A DNA stretch of 64,000 nt from Herbaspirillum aquaticum (GTDB lineage: Bacteria; Pseudomonadota; Gammaproteobacteria; Burkholderiales; Burkholderiaceae_D), in the NCBI RefSeq assembly GCF_002213425.1, contig NZ_NJGV01000014.1:51267-115266 (forward strand), given 5' to 3'. Position 1 is the stretch's first letter. Each line of letters opens with the position of its first letter. The translations under genes and the position numbers were made by a program. Shown piece after piece: positions 21,761 through 32,691 of the stretch. The notes under the pieces are model-generated. The model saw nothing but the letters and a program-made list of their open reading frames with translations. It had not been told where the DNA came from and searched no databases.

Positions 21761-22076
21761 GTCTGGCGTCATGGGTTAAGTGAAGCAGGCATTCATAGTG
21801 CTACAAATCACGGGCTTTGGCAAGCAACAAGACGAAATCGGCATGCTGCGCTGCAAATGCAAATTTTATTCATTTAGATGGTTTTTAATGAATATTTATT
21901 TCTTAGTATGCCGATTAATAACGCTCAAACACAATAAAAAATCTGCCCTCGTGCAAGCCTTGCCCGACCTGCTGCGCCCTGCCACCTGTGGCATTCCTGC
22001 AAAAAAAGTGAATATTTGATCTGGCCACGCCGTTTCACACTGCCTACGCAAGTCATATTCGCGGCGTATAAATGAA

Positions 22077-22108
22077 AAAAACCGCTGGTGAGTGACACCG
22101 GCGGTTTT
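22077..22108 (-). terminator. tldD terminator
   Basis: A 13-bp stem (22078-22090 with 22096-22108) contains one wobble pair. On the minus strand a run of T follows, 28 nt after the tldD stop. Confidence 0.88.
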
Positions 22109-22135
22109 CACAAGGAACGATGCAGCGATGAACGA

Positions 22136-23596
<1,461 letters not shown>

Positions 23597-23621
23597 AGCG
23601 TCTTGTCGGAAGGCAAAAAGG

Positions 23622-24428
23622 TCAAAGCTTGCGATGGCGCAGCGCCGGCAAACTTTCTCGAACGTATTGTAGACGATGGGGATCAATGTCGCCGATCACA
23701 AGCCCTTCCCCCTCGGGGAGAACCGAGACGATCTCGCCCCAGGGATCGACCAGCATGCTGTGGCCCCAGGTGCGGCGGCCATTGACGTGCTCGCCGCCCT
23801 GCGCCGACGCCAGCACGTAGCACTGGTTCTCGACGGCGCGGGCGCGCAGCAGCAGCTCCCAGTGCGCGCGGCCGGTGGTATAGGTGAAGGCGGCAGGCAT
23901 GACGATCAGGGCGCACTCGCCCATGGCACGGTACAGCTCTGGGAAGCGCAGGTCGTAGCACACCGACAAGCCGACCCGGCCGAAGGGCGCCTCGAAGCTG
24001 CGTACCTCGCTGCCGTATTCGATGGTGCGGGCTTCGTCGTAGTTTTCTTCACCCCGCACGAAATTGAACAAGTGGATCTTGTCGTAACGCGCCACCCGCT
24101 GGCCATCCGGTCCATAGACCAGTGAAGTATTGAGCACCTTGCCGGAAACCGCCGATTGCAGCGGCAGCGTGCCGCCCACCAGCCACAGCCGGTGCTCGCG
24201 CGCCAGTGCACCCATGTGTTCCTGGATCGGGCCGCTGCCATCGGCTTCGGCATGGGACAGCTTGTCACGTTCGTGGCGGCCCATGATGGGCCAGTACTCG
24301 GGCAGCAGTACCAATTGCGCGCCCTGCCCTGCCGCTTGTGCGACCAGGCGCGCGGCGGCGTCGAAGTTCTGCTGCAGTTCGGGGGTGGAGACCATCTGGA
24401 TCGCCGCCACCTTGAAGGAATCGCTCAT
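23622..24428 (-). CDS. Carbon-nitrogen hydrolase, Nit1/deaminated-glutathione amidase type
   Basis: The protein has 268 residues with the nitrilase-fold triad Glu (LLPEYW), Lys (YDKIHLFNF) and Cys ([13 protein letters not shown]). The close match of the Cys region and of GEENYDE to Nit1/NitA enzymes suggests that it hydrolyses deaminated glutathione, a metabolite-repair role; omega-amidase activity is an alternative. AGAGG precedes the start. It lies between yhdP (89 nt upstream) and tldD (25 nt downstream) on the same strand, a conserved neighbourhood. Confidence 0.9.
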   Translation of the reverse strand: MSDSFKVAAIQMVSTPELQQNFDAAARLVAQAAGQGAQLVLLPEYWPIMGRHERDKLSHAEADGSGPIQEHMGALAREHRLWLVGGTLPLQSAVSGKVLNTSLVYGPDGQRVARYDKIHLFNFVRGEENYDEARTIEYGSEVRSFEAPFGRVGLSVCYDLRFPELYRAMGECALIVMPAAFTYTTGRAHWELLLRARAVENQCYVLASAQGGEHVNGRRTWGHSMLVDPWGEIVSVLPEGEGLVIGDIDPHRLQYVRESLPALRHRKL

Positions 24429-24517
24429 GTCTGCCTCTTTGCCTGCGTGGGGGAGTTGAAAACAATGCCGCCAGTATGGCCCATCCGCGCCAGCCGCGTC
24501 GGGCCAGCGCCGGATCT

Positions 24518-27500
24518 TCAGGCGCCGGAATTGATGACCGGCCCCGGCTCCGGCGTGCGGCGCCGCTGTACCGGTGCTGCGGTCGGCGCAGGGGCCAGCT
24601 CATCGCCCTGCTTGCCGTTGCCCTGGCCATCCCCGCCCTTCTTCATCAGCTCCCGCGCGCGCTCGCCATCGACCGGCGAGACTTGCCCCTGCTTGACCAC
24701 GACGGGGTCGCTCCAGGGACCGGTCACCTTGTATTCGAAACTGAGCGACCTCATCACCGGATTGCGCAGGAACAGCTGCGCCAGCAAGGTACCAACGCCC
24801 ACCACCGGATTGACCGCCATGGCCACCACCGAGGCCGTGCCAAGGTTGATCTCGGGGATGACCACTACCTGCAGGTCCTGGGTTTCGCGGGCGATGTCGG
24901 CCGAGCCGCTCATCAAGACGGAAGCCGTCACACCCGTCATCTTGAGGTTGTCCGTACTGGCGATGCCCTTGGCGATGCTGGCCGTCCCGGCCACGGTATC
25001 GAAGGCGAAGCCCTCGGAGAACACGTCACGGAAGTCCAGCGTCAGCCGGCGTGGCAAGGCCTGCAGGTTGAGCACGCCCAAGAGCTTGGCCGCGCCCGGA
25101 TCCACCTTCAGGAACTGGCCCGAATGCACATCCATGTGGACCTGTCCGGCCAGGGTCGCCATGTCCATTGCATAGGGCGGCGCCTTCCAGCTGAGGTCGC
25201 CGTCGAGCTTGCCGCGTCCGCCACGGATGGTGCCAGGATAACCGAAGCGCTCCAGCAGCTTGCCCGCATCCTCGATGTCGAGTGCGTAAGTGAAATTGGA
25301 GGTGTGATTGCTGCCGAAGGTGAGCCAGTTGCCCGCTGCCCGGAATTGCGCATCCGGATTGGCCAGCAGCAGCCGGCTGATGCGCCACTCGCGGCCAACC
25401 GAGGTGAGGATGTTGCTGGCATCGAGCTCCAGCCGGCCCAGCTTCTTGCCGGCCAGCTCGAACTGCTCGGCGCGGATGTCCAGGGCAGGCATCTGCACGT
25501 TGTCGTCGGTCTTGGCTGTGCCGGCGGGCTGGGCGCTGTCGGCCGCCGGACCGGACTTGGGAATGACCAGCGAAGACAGGCGCGCCGTGACCTTGCCGGC
25601 ACCACGTGCGCTGCCGGGTTCGTCCCAGGTCACCGTGCCGGCGGCTTGCTGGGACTCCAGGTTGATCTGCCAGGCATTGCGGCGATGCGCGGCTTCCAGG
25701 ATCAGCTTGGTGAGCTTCTTGCCCATCAGGTTCAGTTCGCCGACACGGGCCGAGACGCTGTCCGGCTCAAGGTATTGACTCACATCGGCACTACCCAGGC
25801 GTTGGCCGGCTGCGGCGCCGCCGGCCTCCTTGCCGGCCAGGTCATTCTTCAGGGCCAGCCACGCATCGGCATCCAGGCTATCGGTGGCCAAGGCCAGCTT
25901 GAGGCCAGACGCGGGGGTTGGTGCAGGCTGGTTCCAACCGATGCCGCCACTGGTGACACGCCACTCGTTACCCGTGCCGGCCACGCGCTCGCGCACATAG
26001 CGCGAAGCCACGTTCGGTCCCAACGCCACGCGCATTTCTTCACGTTCGATCAGCGGGTCCGAAGAGCCCAGCGGCAGCAGGTCGAATCGCATCGACAGGG
26101 TGTCCTGGACGCCTTTGCGCAGGGGCACCGGCAGGTCCACGCCAAGACCGGCCAGGTTGGACTCCACCGTCACCTCGGGCTGGCGCTGGCGCACTGCCAC
26201 CGTGGCGGTGTAGCGGGTGCCGCCCGAGAAGCGCGCCAGCAGGCGCTGCAGCGAAGCGTCGGGATATTGCTTGCGCAGGTTGTCGATGTTGACGGCGCCT
26301 TCCAGTCGCACCTGGCTGCTGCCATCCTTCTGGGTGCCGCCGCTGATGGCCAGGCTGTCGCCCAGGAACTGGCCGCGCACGCCATTGAGCGTGAAGCCAT
26401 GTTCGTTGAATTCGACCTTGCCGCTGGTCCGATAGATGGGCGGCAGTTCCGGCATCAGGTCCACATCATTGTTGGCAAAAAGGAAGGCTCCCTGGGCGCG
26501 GGTGTCGATGGCATGGTGCAGCGGCATCTGGAATTTCAGCTCCAGGCGGCCCTCGCCGGTGGCCGTACTGTGCTCCATGAAATTGCCGGTCCAGCGCGCC
26601 ACCGGGCTCTGGTTCACGTATTGCAGGAAGACCGGCATGGTGCCATTGGCGACGCCATCGATTTCCAGCACGGCATCATGTGAATCGACATCGGCCACGC
26701 GCGCACTCACCGGCCCCAGGCGTGCGCCCAGCGTGCGGGCGCTGTCGGCCTTGATTTCCAGGCGCGTGCGGTCGAAGCTGATGCGCCCGCGCCCCTCTTC
26801 CAGCAGCGGCCATTCCGGCTCCTTGCCGTCACGGCCCACATGGCCAGGGGTGTAATTCAGTTTCAGGCCTTCAAAGTCGCCTGAGAGCTGGAACACGCCC
26901 TTGGGCTGTTCACCCGGCTTCGCGGTATGGAAGGGGAAATCGGCCAGCGCCCCCTTGAGCTTGAACTGCACATCCTTCAGGTGACCGGCCAGCAAACCCT
27001 CGGTGAGCCAGCGGTGCAGCGGCTCGCTCATGCGCTGCGGCAGGTAGCGGCGGATCGCCTGCACATCAAAACTGGTCAGCTCGCCGTGCAGGTCGACGCT
27101 GCCGGAGGAGCGGCCCTGCAGCGGCATCAGGTGCTGGCCGCTGAGGCTGCCCACCACGCCAGGCTGGGCAAACTGCATCTGGTCCAGATCCACCTGCAGG
27201 GTCTGGTCCTTCAGGTATTGCCAGCGCGCCTGGAGCTTGAGGCTGTCAAAAGGCAGGCTGGGCTCGCGGAAAAGATCGGCCGGCAGCTCGACCACCATCT
27301 GCCGGGCATCGACCTTGACCGATCCGCCCTTCTCGCTGGCATCGATCTCACCGGAAAGGTTGCTGAAACCGGGGAAGGCCGCCCATTGCGCGCGCGCCTG
27401 CTGGGTGCCGTTCTTGCGCGGCTCGACATGGGCCGGCAAGCCCTTCAGGCCCAGCCCCTGGAACTTGCCGCTGACGCGATAGGAACTCAGTTCAGGATAG

Positions 27501-28810
27501 GTGCCCTGCCATTGCACGGTGAAATCGTGCAATTCGCCGCGCGGTGCCAGGTCGTCCAGCAGCTTGCGCTGGGACGGTGCCAGCGGCAGGCGCGTGGCCA
27601 GTTGCGACAGGGTCTGCAGGTTCAGGTAAGTGGCCTTGACGCTGGTGCGCTCGGCCTTGAGCGGACTGGCCGGTTCATAGCTCTCGGCAATCGAGGTCGG
27701 TGGCAGGACGAAACCGTCCGGGGTTTCGATGGAAAAATCGGTCAGCGTCACCTGGTGGCCATTGGCGCCGAAGGTCGGCACGCCGTCCTCGGGATTGTTG
27801 CCCAGGGTTTCACTGGCGGAAATGCGGCCATTGACGCGCTTCAGGGACAACGGTTCCAGCTGGCGCGACAGGCGCGCATTGAAGTCGGTCAAGCCCAGGT
27901 CGGCGGTGAAGTTGGCGATCTTGGCGTGGTCCAGCGTGAGCCAGGCCCGCACCGAACCACGGCCGCTGTTGATGGCAATGGGATAGTCCAGCCAGGCGCG
28001 CCAGACCGACAGGTCGGTATTGCGCAGGTCGGCATAGAGCAGGCCCTTCCAGCGGGCGATGTCGGAACTGCGCGCAAAGGCCGGGTGGCTGAAGTCGGCC
28101 CGCACATCCAGGGGCGCCGCCATGTCCTGCGGCGGGATGGCGCGCAGCGAGAGGCGATGGCGCAGCCAGCGGTTGTGCAGCACCAGGTTGACGTCTTCCA
28201 GCACCAGTTCGGGCGCGCGGCGCAATTCGTCATCCCAGCGCAGCTTGCTGTGACGAATCACGATTTCGCGCTGCGACAGCAGCCAGTCCAGGCTGCTGCC
28301 GTCGCCCCCCGCCGGCACCGGGATGCCGGCCACGTAGAGCTTGCCGGCAGGATCGCGCCGGATGGCCAGGTCGGCGCCCTCGATGCTGAGGTTTTCCAGC
28401 CGCAGGGAGGCCACCAGGACGCTGCTCCACGAGAGTGTGGTCGACACGCGCGGCAGGCTCAGGGCGGCTTCGCCCTCCTGGTCGTGGACGGTGAGGTTGG
28501 TCAGCGAGAGTTGCGGACGCAGGCCGCTCCAGGAGGCCTCGATGGATTCGATGCTGACCGCGCGGCCGATCTGGTGCGACACCAGGGCTTCGATGCGCGG
28601 CTTGTAGTGGCCGATCTCGGGCAGCACCGCATAGCGCAACACCAGGAACACGGCACAAAAGACAAAGTAAGCCGCCAGCAGCAGCTTGAGGGTGAAACCC
28701 AGGACGTGGTGGGTGGCCCGGTTCAGGCGCCGATAGCTGCCCCGTGCAAATCGCCAGCACAGCGCCCAGCGGCCGGGCTTGGGTGTGGCGTTATGTTGTT
28801 CTTGGGACAT
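24518..28810 (-). CDS. YhdP family AsmA-like outer-membrane lipid homeostasis protein
   Basis: The protein has 1430 residues, slightly longer than E. coli YhdP. One N-terminal membrane helix (LKLLLAAYFVFCAVFLVLRY, about residues 40-60) anchors a very long periplasmic beta-rich region. The AsmA-type C-terminal segment lies near residues 1290-1400 (LKMTGVTASVLMSGSADI). In E. coli YhdP, with TamB and YdbH, bridges the envelope and carries phospholipid toward the outer membrane. The start at 28810 gives a short basic N-region before the helix. It leads the yhdP-nitrilase-tldD row and diverges from glnE. A long open frame on the opposite strand is a codon-bias shadow. Confidence 0.92.
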   Translation of the reverse strand: MSQEQHNATPKPGRWALCWRFARGSYRRLNRATHHVLGFTLKLLLAAYFVFCAVFLVLRYAVLPEIGHYKPRIEALVSHQIGRAVSIESIEASWSGLRPQLSLTNLTVHDQEGEAALSLPRVSTTLSWSSVLVASLRLENLSIEGADLAIRRDPAGKLYVAGIPVPAGGDGSSLDWLLSQREIVIRHSKLRWDDELRRAPELVLEDVNLVLHNRWLRHRLSLRAIPPQDMAAPLDVRADFSHPAFARSSDIARWKGLLYADLRNTDLSVWRAWLDYPIAINSGRGSVRAWLTLDHAKIANFTADLGLTDFNARLSRQLEPLSLKRVNGRISASETLGNNPEDGVPTFGANGHQVTLTDFSIETPDGFVLPPTSIAESYEPASPLKAERTSVKATYLNLQTLSQLATRLPLAPSQRKLLDDLAPRGELHDFTVQWQGTYPELSSYRVSGKFQGLGLKGLPAHVEPRKNGTQQARAQWAAFPGFSNLSGEIDASEKGGSVKVDARQMVVELPADLFREPSLPFDSLKLQARWQYLKDQTLQVDLDQMQFAQPGVVGSLSGQHLMPLQGRSSGSVDLHGELTSFDVQAIRRYLPQRMSEPLHRWLTEGLLAGHLKDVQFKLKGALADFPFHTAKPGEQPKGVFQLSGDFEGLKLNYTPGHVGRDGKEPEWPLLEEGRGRISFDRTRLEIKADSARTLGARLGPVSARVADVDSHDAVLEIDGVANGTMPVFLQYVNQSPVARWTGNFMEHSTATGEGRLELKFQMPLHHAIDTRAQGAFLFANNDVDLMPELPPIYRTSGKVEFNEHGFTLNGVRGQFLGDSLAISGGTQKDGSSQVRLEGAVNIDNLRKQYPDASLQRLLARFSGGTRYTATVAVRQRQPEVTVESNLAGLGVDLPVPLRKGVQDTLSMRFDLLPLGSSDPLIEREEMRVALGPNVASRYVRERVAGTGNEWRVTSGGIGWNQPAPTPASGLKLALATDSLDADAWLALKNDLAGKEAGGAAAGQRLGSADVSQYLEPDSVSARVGELNLMGKKLTKLILEAAHRRNAWQINLESQQAAGTVTWDEPGSARGAGKVTARLSSLVIPKSGPAADSAQPAGTAKTDDNVQMPALDIRAEQFELAGKKLGRLELDASNILTSVGREWRISRLLLANPDAQFRAAGNWLTFGSNHTSNFTYALDIEDAGKLLERFGYPGTIRGGRGKLDGDLSWKAPPYAMDMATLAGQVHMDVHSGQFLKVDPGAAKLLGVLNLQALPRRLTLDFRDVFSEGFAFDTVAGTASIAKGIASTDNLKMTGVTASVLMSGSADIARETQDLQVVVIPEINLGTASVVAMAVNPVVGVGTLLAQLFLRNPVMRSLSFEYKVTGPWSDPVVVKQGQVSPVDGERARELMKKGGDGQGNGKQGDELAPAPTAAPVQRRRTPEPGPVINSGA

Positions 28811-28910
28811 CAGGTTGCAAGGCGGCTCGGCAAAAATGGGAATCGGGCAGGCAGCATGATCGCATGGAAAACAAGCCCATGCCATCTTGGCAAAGGGGCT
28901 ATGAGGGCCA

Positions 28911-28963
28911 AAAACGGCGATAAGTTTAAAAAGGGAGGCTAGAATCGCCTGATTCGCCGTTTT
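28911..28963. repeat. Long-loop inverted repeat between yhdP and glnE
   Basis: Ten-base perfect arms AAAACGGCGA (28911-28920) and TCGCCGTTTT (28954-28963) are separated by 33 nt. The loop holds a TAGAAT (28940-28945), a possible -10 for glnE. The arms may be a paired operator. I see no reading frame in this 299-nt gap. Confidence 0.5.
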
Positions 28964-29109
28964 GGACGCCCTTCGTCAGCGCGGAGTCAGTCCGGCTTCA
29001 GCCAACATTCAGCTTTGCCTGCTTTGTCGGCGACGGTCGGGCGGGACTTGAGCCGGGAAGCGCGGGTTTTCTTCCTTTTACACCTTGTTGTGGAGCTTTG
29101 CGGTCACTT

Positions 29110-31824
29110 ATGCCTGTTCATCATCCTTCCCTGGTCGACGCCTCCGCTTCGCGCTATTACACCCGCTGGACCCAGGCCGATCCCGCCCGCCCGGCCCTGG
29201 TCGCCGCCGCTGCTGCGGCCCCCATGGACCGCAGCGCCATGCAGCATCACCTGGCGCAGGACCTGCAAGCCGGCCTGAGCCTGCCGGCGGCCATGCGCAG
29301 GCTGCGCAATCTCATCATCTGCAGTCTCATCACCCGCGACCTCGACGGCCGCGCCGACCTGGCCGAGGTGGTGGCCACCATGACCGGCTTTGCCGATTTC
29401 GCCGTGCAAACCCATCTGGCCGCCCTGATGCAGGAACAGACCGCGCTCTACGGCACACCCTTGGGTGAAGAATCGGGCCGGGCACAGGAAATGATCGTGC
29501 TGGGGATGGGCAAGCTGGGCGGGGGCGAACTGAATGTTTCTTCCGACATCGATCTCATCTTCGTCTATCCGGAAGATGGCGACACCCGGGCCGAGGCCGG
29601 CCAGAAATCGCTGTCGAACCATGAATTCTTCGTGCGCCTGGGCAAGAAGCTCATCGGCGCGCTGGCCGAGATCACCGAGGATGGCTTCACCTTCCGCGTC
29701 GACATGGCGCTGCGTCCCAATGGCAACTCCGGTCCGCTGGTGGCCAGCTTCAACATGGTCGAGGAATACCTGGTGCGCCAGGGCCGCGAATGGGAGCGCT
29801 ACGCCTGGACCAAGGCGCGGGCACTGACCGGCACCGAGGAAGACATCGCTGCACTGGAGGCAATCAGCCGGCCCTTCATCTTCCGCCGCTACCTGGACTT
29901 CGGCTCCATCGACGCGCTGCGCTCCATGCACGGCCAGATCCGCGCCGAGGTCAAGCGCCAGGAAGCCCTGCACCCCGACCGCAGCAACAACGTCAAGCTG
30001 GGGCGGGGCGGCATCCGCGAGATCGAATTCACCAGCCAGGTGTTCCAGCTGATCCGCGGCGGACGCGATCCCGAGCTGCGCGACCGCTCCACCCGCACTA
30101 CCCTGCGCACCCTGGCGGCCAAGGAACTGCTGGCGCCTGACGTGGTGGAGCAACTCCTGGACGCCTATACCTTCCTGCGCGACCTGGAACACCGCCTGCA
30201 ATACCTGGAAGATGCGCAGACCCACACCCTGCCCGTCAATCCCGACGACTTGCTGCTGGTGGCCAACATGATGGGCTACGCCGACAGTACGGTGCTGCTG
30301 CAGGCGCTGGAACGCCAGCGCGCCATCGTGGCAGCGCAGTTCGATGCCATCTTCGCCGACAAGCAATCCGAAGGCGACAACGAAGGTCCCGCCTGCGCCG
30401 TGAGCGAGAACGACAACCTGGAAGGCCTCACCGATGCCCTGCGCCTGGTCGGCTTCCCCGAGGAAGACATCGAGGATGGAGCACGCCGCCTGCACCTGAC
30501 CTGGCAGTCGCCGCGCATGCAAAGCCTGCCCGAGGCCAGCCGCAACCGGCTCAATACCGTCATCAACAACGGCCTGCCGCTGTTGGCCGCGCTGCATTAC
30601 GACCAGTTGCCGGCGCTCGGGCGGCTGCTCGATTTCCTGGAAGCGATCGCCCGGCGCGCGGCCTACCTGGCCCTGCTCACCGAGTATCCCTATGCGCTGC
30701 AGCGCCTGGTGCGCATGATCGGTGCCAGCGGCTGGGCCGCCACCTACCTGACGCGCCATCCGCTGCTGCTCGATGAACTGCTGGACGACCGCAACCTCAA
30801 GCTTGCCTCCGACTGGAACGCCTTTGCCGACACCTGCCGCCGCCAGCTGGCCACGGCCGAGGGCGATACCGAGCGCCAGCTCGACATCCTGCGCGAATTG
30901 CACCACGCCGAGCTGTTCCGCCTGCTGGCCCAGGACCTGGAGGGCGACCTGTCGGTGGAAAAACTGGCCGACGAACTCTCGGCCCTGGCTGACGTGCTGG
31001 TCCAGGTCACCATCGAGGCAGTCTGGCAGACCATTGCCCAGCGCCACCGCGAGGTGCCGCGCTTTGCCGTGATCGCCTACGGCAAGCTGGGCGGCAAGGA
31101 ACTGGGCTATGCCTCGGACCTGGATGTAGTCTTCCTCTACGATGACGACGACCAGGACGCCCCGGGACTCTACGCCAAGCTGGCCCAGCGCTTCATCACC
31201 TGGATGACCAGCCACACCCCGGCCGGCACGCTCTTCGACATCGACATCGCGCTGCGTCCGGATGGCGCCAGCGGGCTGCTGGTGTCACCGGTGTCGTCCT
31301 TCGAGAAATACCAGTTGAATGCCGCCTGGATCTGGGAACACCAGGCCCTGACGCGGGCCCGCTTCTGCGCCGGGGATGCGGCCATCGGCGAGCGCTTCGA
31401 GGCGCTGCGCGAACGGGTGCTGCGCCAGCCGCGCGATGTGAACAAGCTGGAAGAGGAAGTCATGTCCATGCGCCGCCGCATGCGCGACGCCCATCCCAAC
31501 CGCAGCATGATGTTCGACCTGAAGCACGACGAAGGCGGCATGATCGACATCGAGTTCATGGTGCAGTACCTGGTGCTGCGCCATGCCTGCGACCATCCGC
31601 AGCTCACCGGCGACATCGGCAACATCGCCCTGCTCAAGCTGGCCGGCCAGCTCGGGCTGATTGACGCGCTGCTGGCGGTCGAAGCGGCCAATGCCTACCG
31701 CCTCTTCCGCAAGCTGCAGCACCAGATCCGCCTGCAGGGCTCGGACCGCGCCCACATCGATGCGATCCGGGTGGAACATGAACGGGCTTGCGTGATCCGG
31801 CTGTGGCAGCAGGTCTTCGGCTGA
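29110..31824 (+). CDS. glnE: Bifunctional glutamine synthetase adenylyltransferase/deadenylase
   Basis: The protein has 904 residues (E. coli 946). It adds and removes AMP on glutamine synthetase in response to PII and glutamine. Two nucleotidyltransferase domains show the repeated signature: GMGKLGGGELNVSSDIDLIFVY near residue 135, and AYGKLGGKELGYASDLDVVFLY near residue 655. Each is followed by a helical GlnD-associated region. By family precedent the N-terminal copy deadenylates and the C-terminal copy adenylylates. The ATG at 29110 is preceded by GGAG about 14 nt away. It is divergent from yhdP and ends at a bidirectional terminator. Confidence 0.96.
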   Translation: MPVHHPSLVDASASRYYTRWTQADPARPALVAAAAAAPMDRSAMQHHLAQDLQAGLSLPAAMRRLRNLIICSLITRDLDGRADLAEVVATMTGFADFAVQTHLAALMQEQTALYGTPLGEESGRAQEMIVLGMGKLGGGELNVSSDIDLIFVYPEDGDTRAEAGQKSLSNHEFFVRLGKKLIGALAEITEDGFTFRVDMALRPNGNSGPLVASFNMVEEYLVRQGREWERYAWTKARALTGTEEDIAALEAISRPFIFRRYLDFGSIDALRSMHGQIRAEVKRQEALHPDRSNNVKLGRGGIREIEFTSQVFQLIRGGRDPELRDRSTRTTLRTLAAKELLAPDVVEQLLDAYTFLRDLEHRLQYLEDAQTHTLPVNPDDLLLVANMMGYADSTVLLQALERQRAIVAAQFDAIFADKQSEGDNEGPACAVSENDNLEGLTDALRLVGFPEEDIEDGARRLHLTWQSPRMQSLPEASRNRLNTVINNGLPLLAALHYDQLPALGRLLDFLEAIARRAAYLALLTEYPYALQRLVRMIGASGWAATYLTRHPLLLDELLDDRNLKLASDWNAFADTCRRQLATAEGDTERQLDILRELHHAELFRLLAQDLEGDLSVEKLADELSALADVLVQVTIEAVWQTIAQRHREVPRFAVIAYGKLGGKELGYASDLDVVFLYDDDDQDAPGLYAKLAQRFITWMTSHTPAGTLFDIDIALRPDGASGLLVSPVSSFEKYQLNAAWIWEHQALTRARFCAGDAAIGERFEALRERVLRQPRDVNKLEEEVMSMRRRMRDAHPNRSMMFDLKHDEGGMIDIEFMVQYLVLRHACDHPQLTGDIGNIALLKLAGQLGLIDALLAVEAANAYRLFRKLQHQIRLQGSDRAHIDAIRVEHERACVIRLWQQVFG

Positions 31825-31854
31825 CCTACCTGCCGGAGCATGAATGAAAAAGAA

Positions 31855-31890
31855 AAAGCGGGATGGACCTCATTCGGTCCATCCCGCTTT
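31855..31890. terminator. Bidirectional terminator between glnE and the lipoprotein gene
   Basis: A 15-bp perfect stem (31855-31869 with 31876-31890) with a TCATTC loop and A/T-rich flanks lies between convergent genes. Confidence 0.92.
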
Positions 31891-31958
31891 CATTTGCCTG
31901 CTTGCGTAAGTGCTTGCGTACTGAAAGCGAGCGCAATGCTTGTGCCTTGGGTCCCGGC

Positions 31959-32465
31959 TCAATACTTGGGCGGCGTCTTCTCTTCGCGGCTGGCACGGCG
32001 ATCGCTACTGCTGTCGCGCGAGGACGAAGAGCTCTCGCGGTCGCGCGAACGGCCGCTGTCGCGGTTGGCGTCACGCTCGCGGGCGCGGCTGCGGTCGCTG
32101 TCCTTGGCATCCTTGTCCTTGCCATCCTTGCCCTTGGCGTCGTCCTTGGCAGGTTCGGCCGCAGGTGCGGGCGGGGTCACGGTCTGGATACCCTTGGCGG
32201 CCATGTATTCGTGCATGTCCTTCCAGCCGGTGAAGATGCCGGCCTTCAGGGCGTCGGGATTGCGCTGGTAGCAGTCTTCCAGGCTCTGGCCGGCCTGGCG
32301 GCAGCCGGCGCCCAGGGCAATGCCTTCGGCCTTGGCTTCTTCCGGGGTCTGCTTGGGCTTGGAAAAGCTGCTGATGTAGTCGCACGCGGACAGCGAGAAG
32401 CTGACGGCGGAAATCAGGGCCAGGTTGGCCAACAGGCGGCGGGCCTGGGAGGAGCTTGCTGACAT
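31959..32465 (-). CDS. Small lipoprotein with charged low-complexity tail, unknown function
   Basis: The protein has 168 residues. The start at 32465 has GAGGG 6 nt upstream. A type II signal sequence ends in the lipobox LSAC, giving an N-terminal lipid-modified Cys near residue 28. Residues 30-95 form a compact part with two Cys (GAGCRQAGQSLEDCYQRNPDALKAGIFTGWKDMHEYM) that could form a disulfide. The last 70 residues are almost entirely Lys, Asp, Arg, Ser and Glu, and probably disordered. I do not recognise the family. It lies after gap on the same strand. Confidence 0.75.
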   Translation of the reverse strand: MSASSSQARRLLANLALISAVSFSLSACDYISSFSKPKQTPEEAKAEGIALGAGCRQAGQSLEDCYQRNPDALKAGIFTGWKDMHEYMAAKGIQTVTPPAPAAEPAKDDAKGKDGKDKDAKDSDRSRARERDANRDSGRSRDRESSSSSRDSSSDRRASREEKTPPKY

Positions 32466-32522
32466 GCGTTCCCTCATTGGGTCGGTTGCTCTTGTTGTGG
32501 ACAGGCAATGCGCAAATGGACA

Positions 32523-32557
32523 AAAGGCCATTGCAAGCGGTGCTTGCAACAGCCTTT
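32523..32557 (-). terminator. Candidate gap terminator
   Basis: A 19-bp palindrome, TTGCAAGC-GGT-GCTTGCAA (32531-32549), is flanked by AAAGGC and GCCTTT, extending the stem past a 2-nt mismatch on each side. On the minus strand it is followed by TTTTG. It lies 135 nt after the gap stop codon. Confidence 0.6.
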
Positions 32558-32691
32558 GAGTCCTTTTGCAGGCTGATACGTCTATTTTCACCTTGGCAAG
32601 CAAGCTTGCATACGAGGAAAAGAAGCCGAAACAGCCCTGAAATTGACGCTCCCGGCCAGGGAACCCCGGCCGGTGCGGCAGAACACGCGTC

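Larger units (their letters stand above)
21584..22135. other. aroG-tldD intergenic region (552 nt)
   Basis: It contains the aroG leader peptide and attenuator (21632-21772), the tldD terminator (22077-22108) and, between them, an AT-rich stretch where the aroG promoter should lie. I could not pick a convincing -35/-10 pair. Weak open frames here have no homology that I recognise. Confidence 0.7.

Noticed and set aside
21780..22019. 79-codon frame on the + strand between aroG and tldD
   Set aside because: No Shine-Dalgarno sequence, no similarity I recognise, and the region is better explained as the aroG promoter and leader on the other strand.
26927..28942. 671-codon open frame opposite yhdP
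   Set aside because: Gln/Val/Gly-rich shadow of YhdP codons, with no ribosome site or family resemblance.
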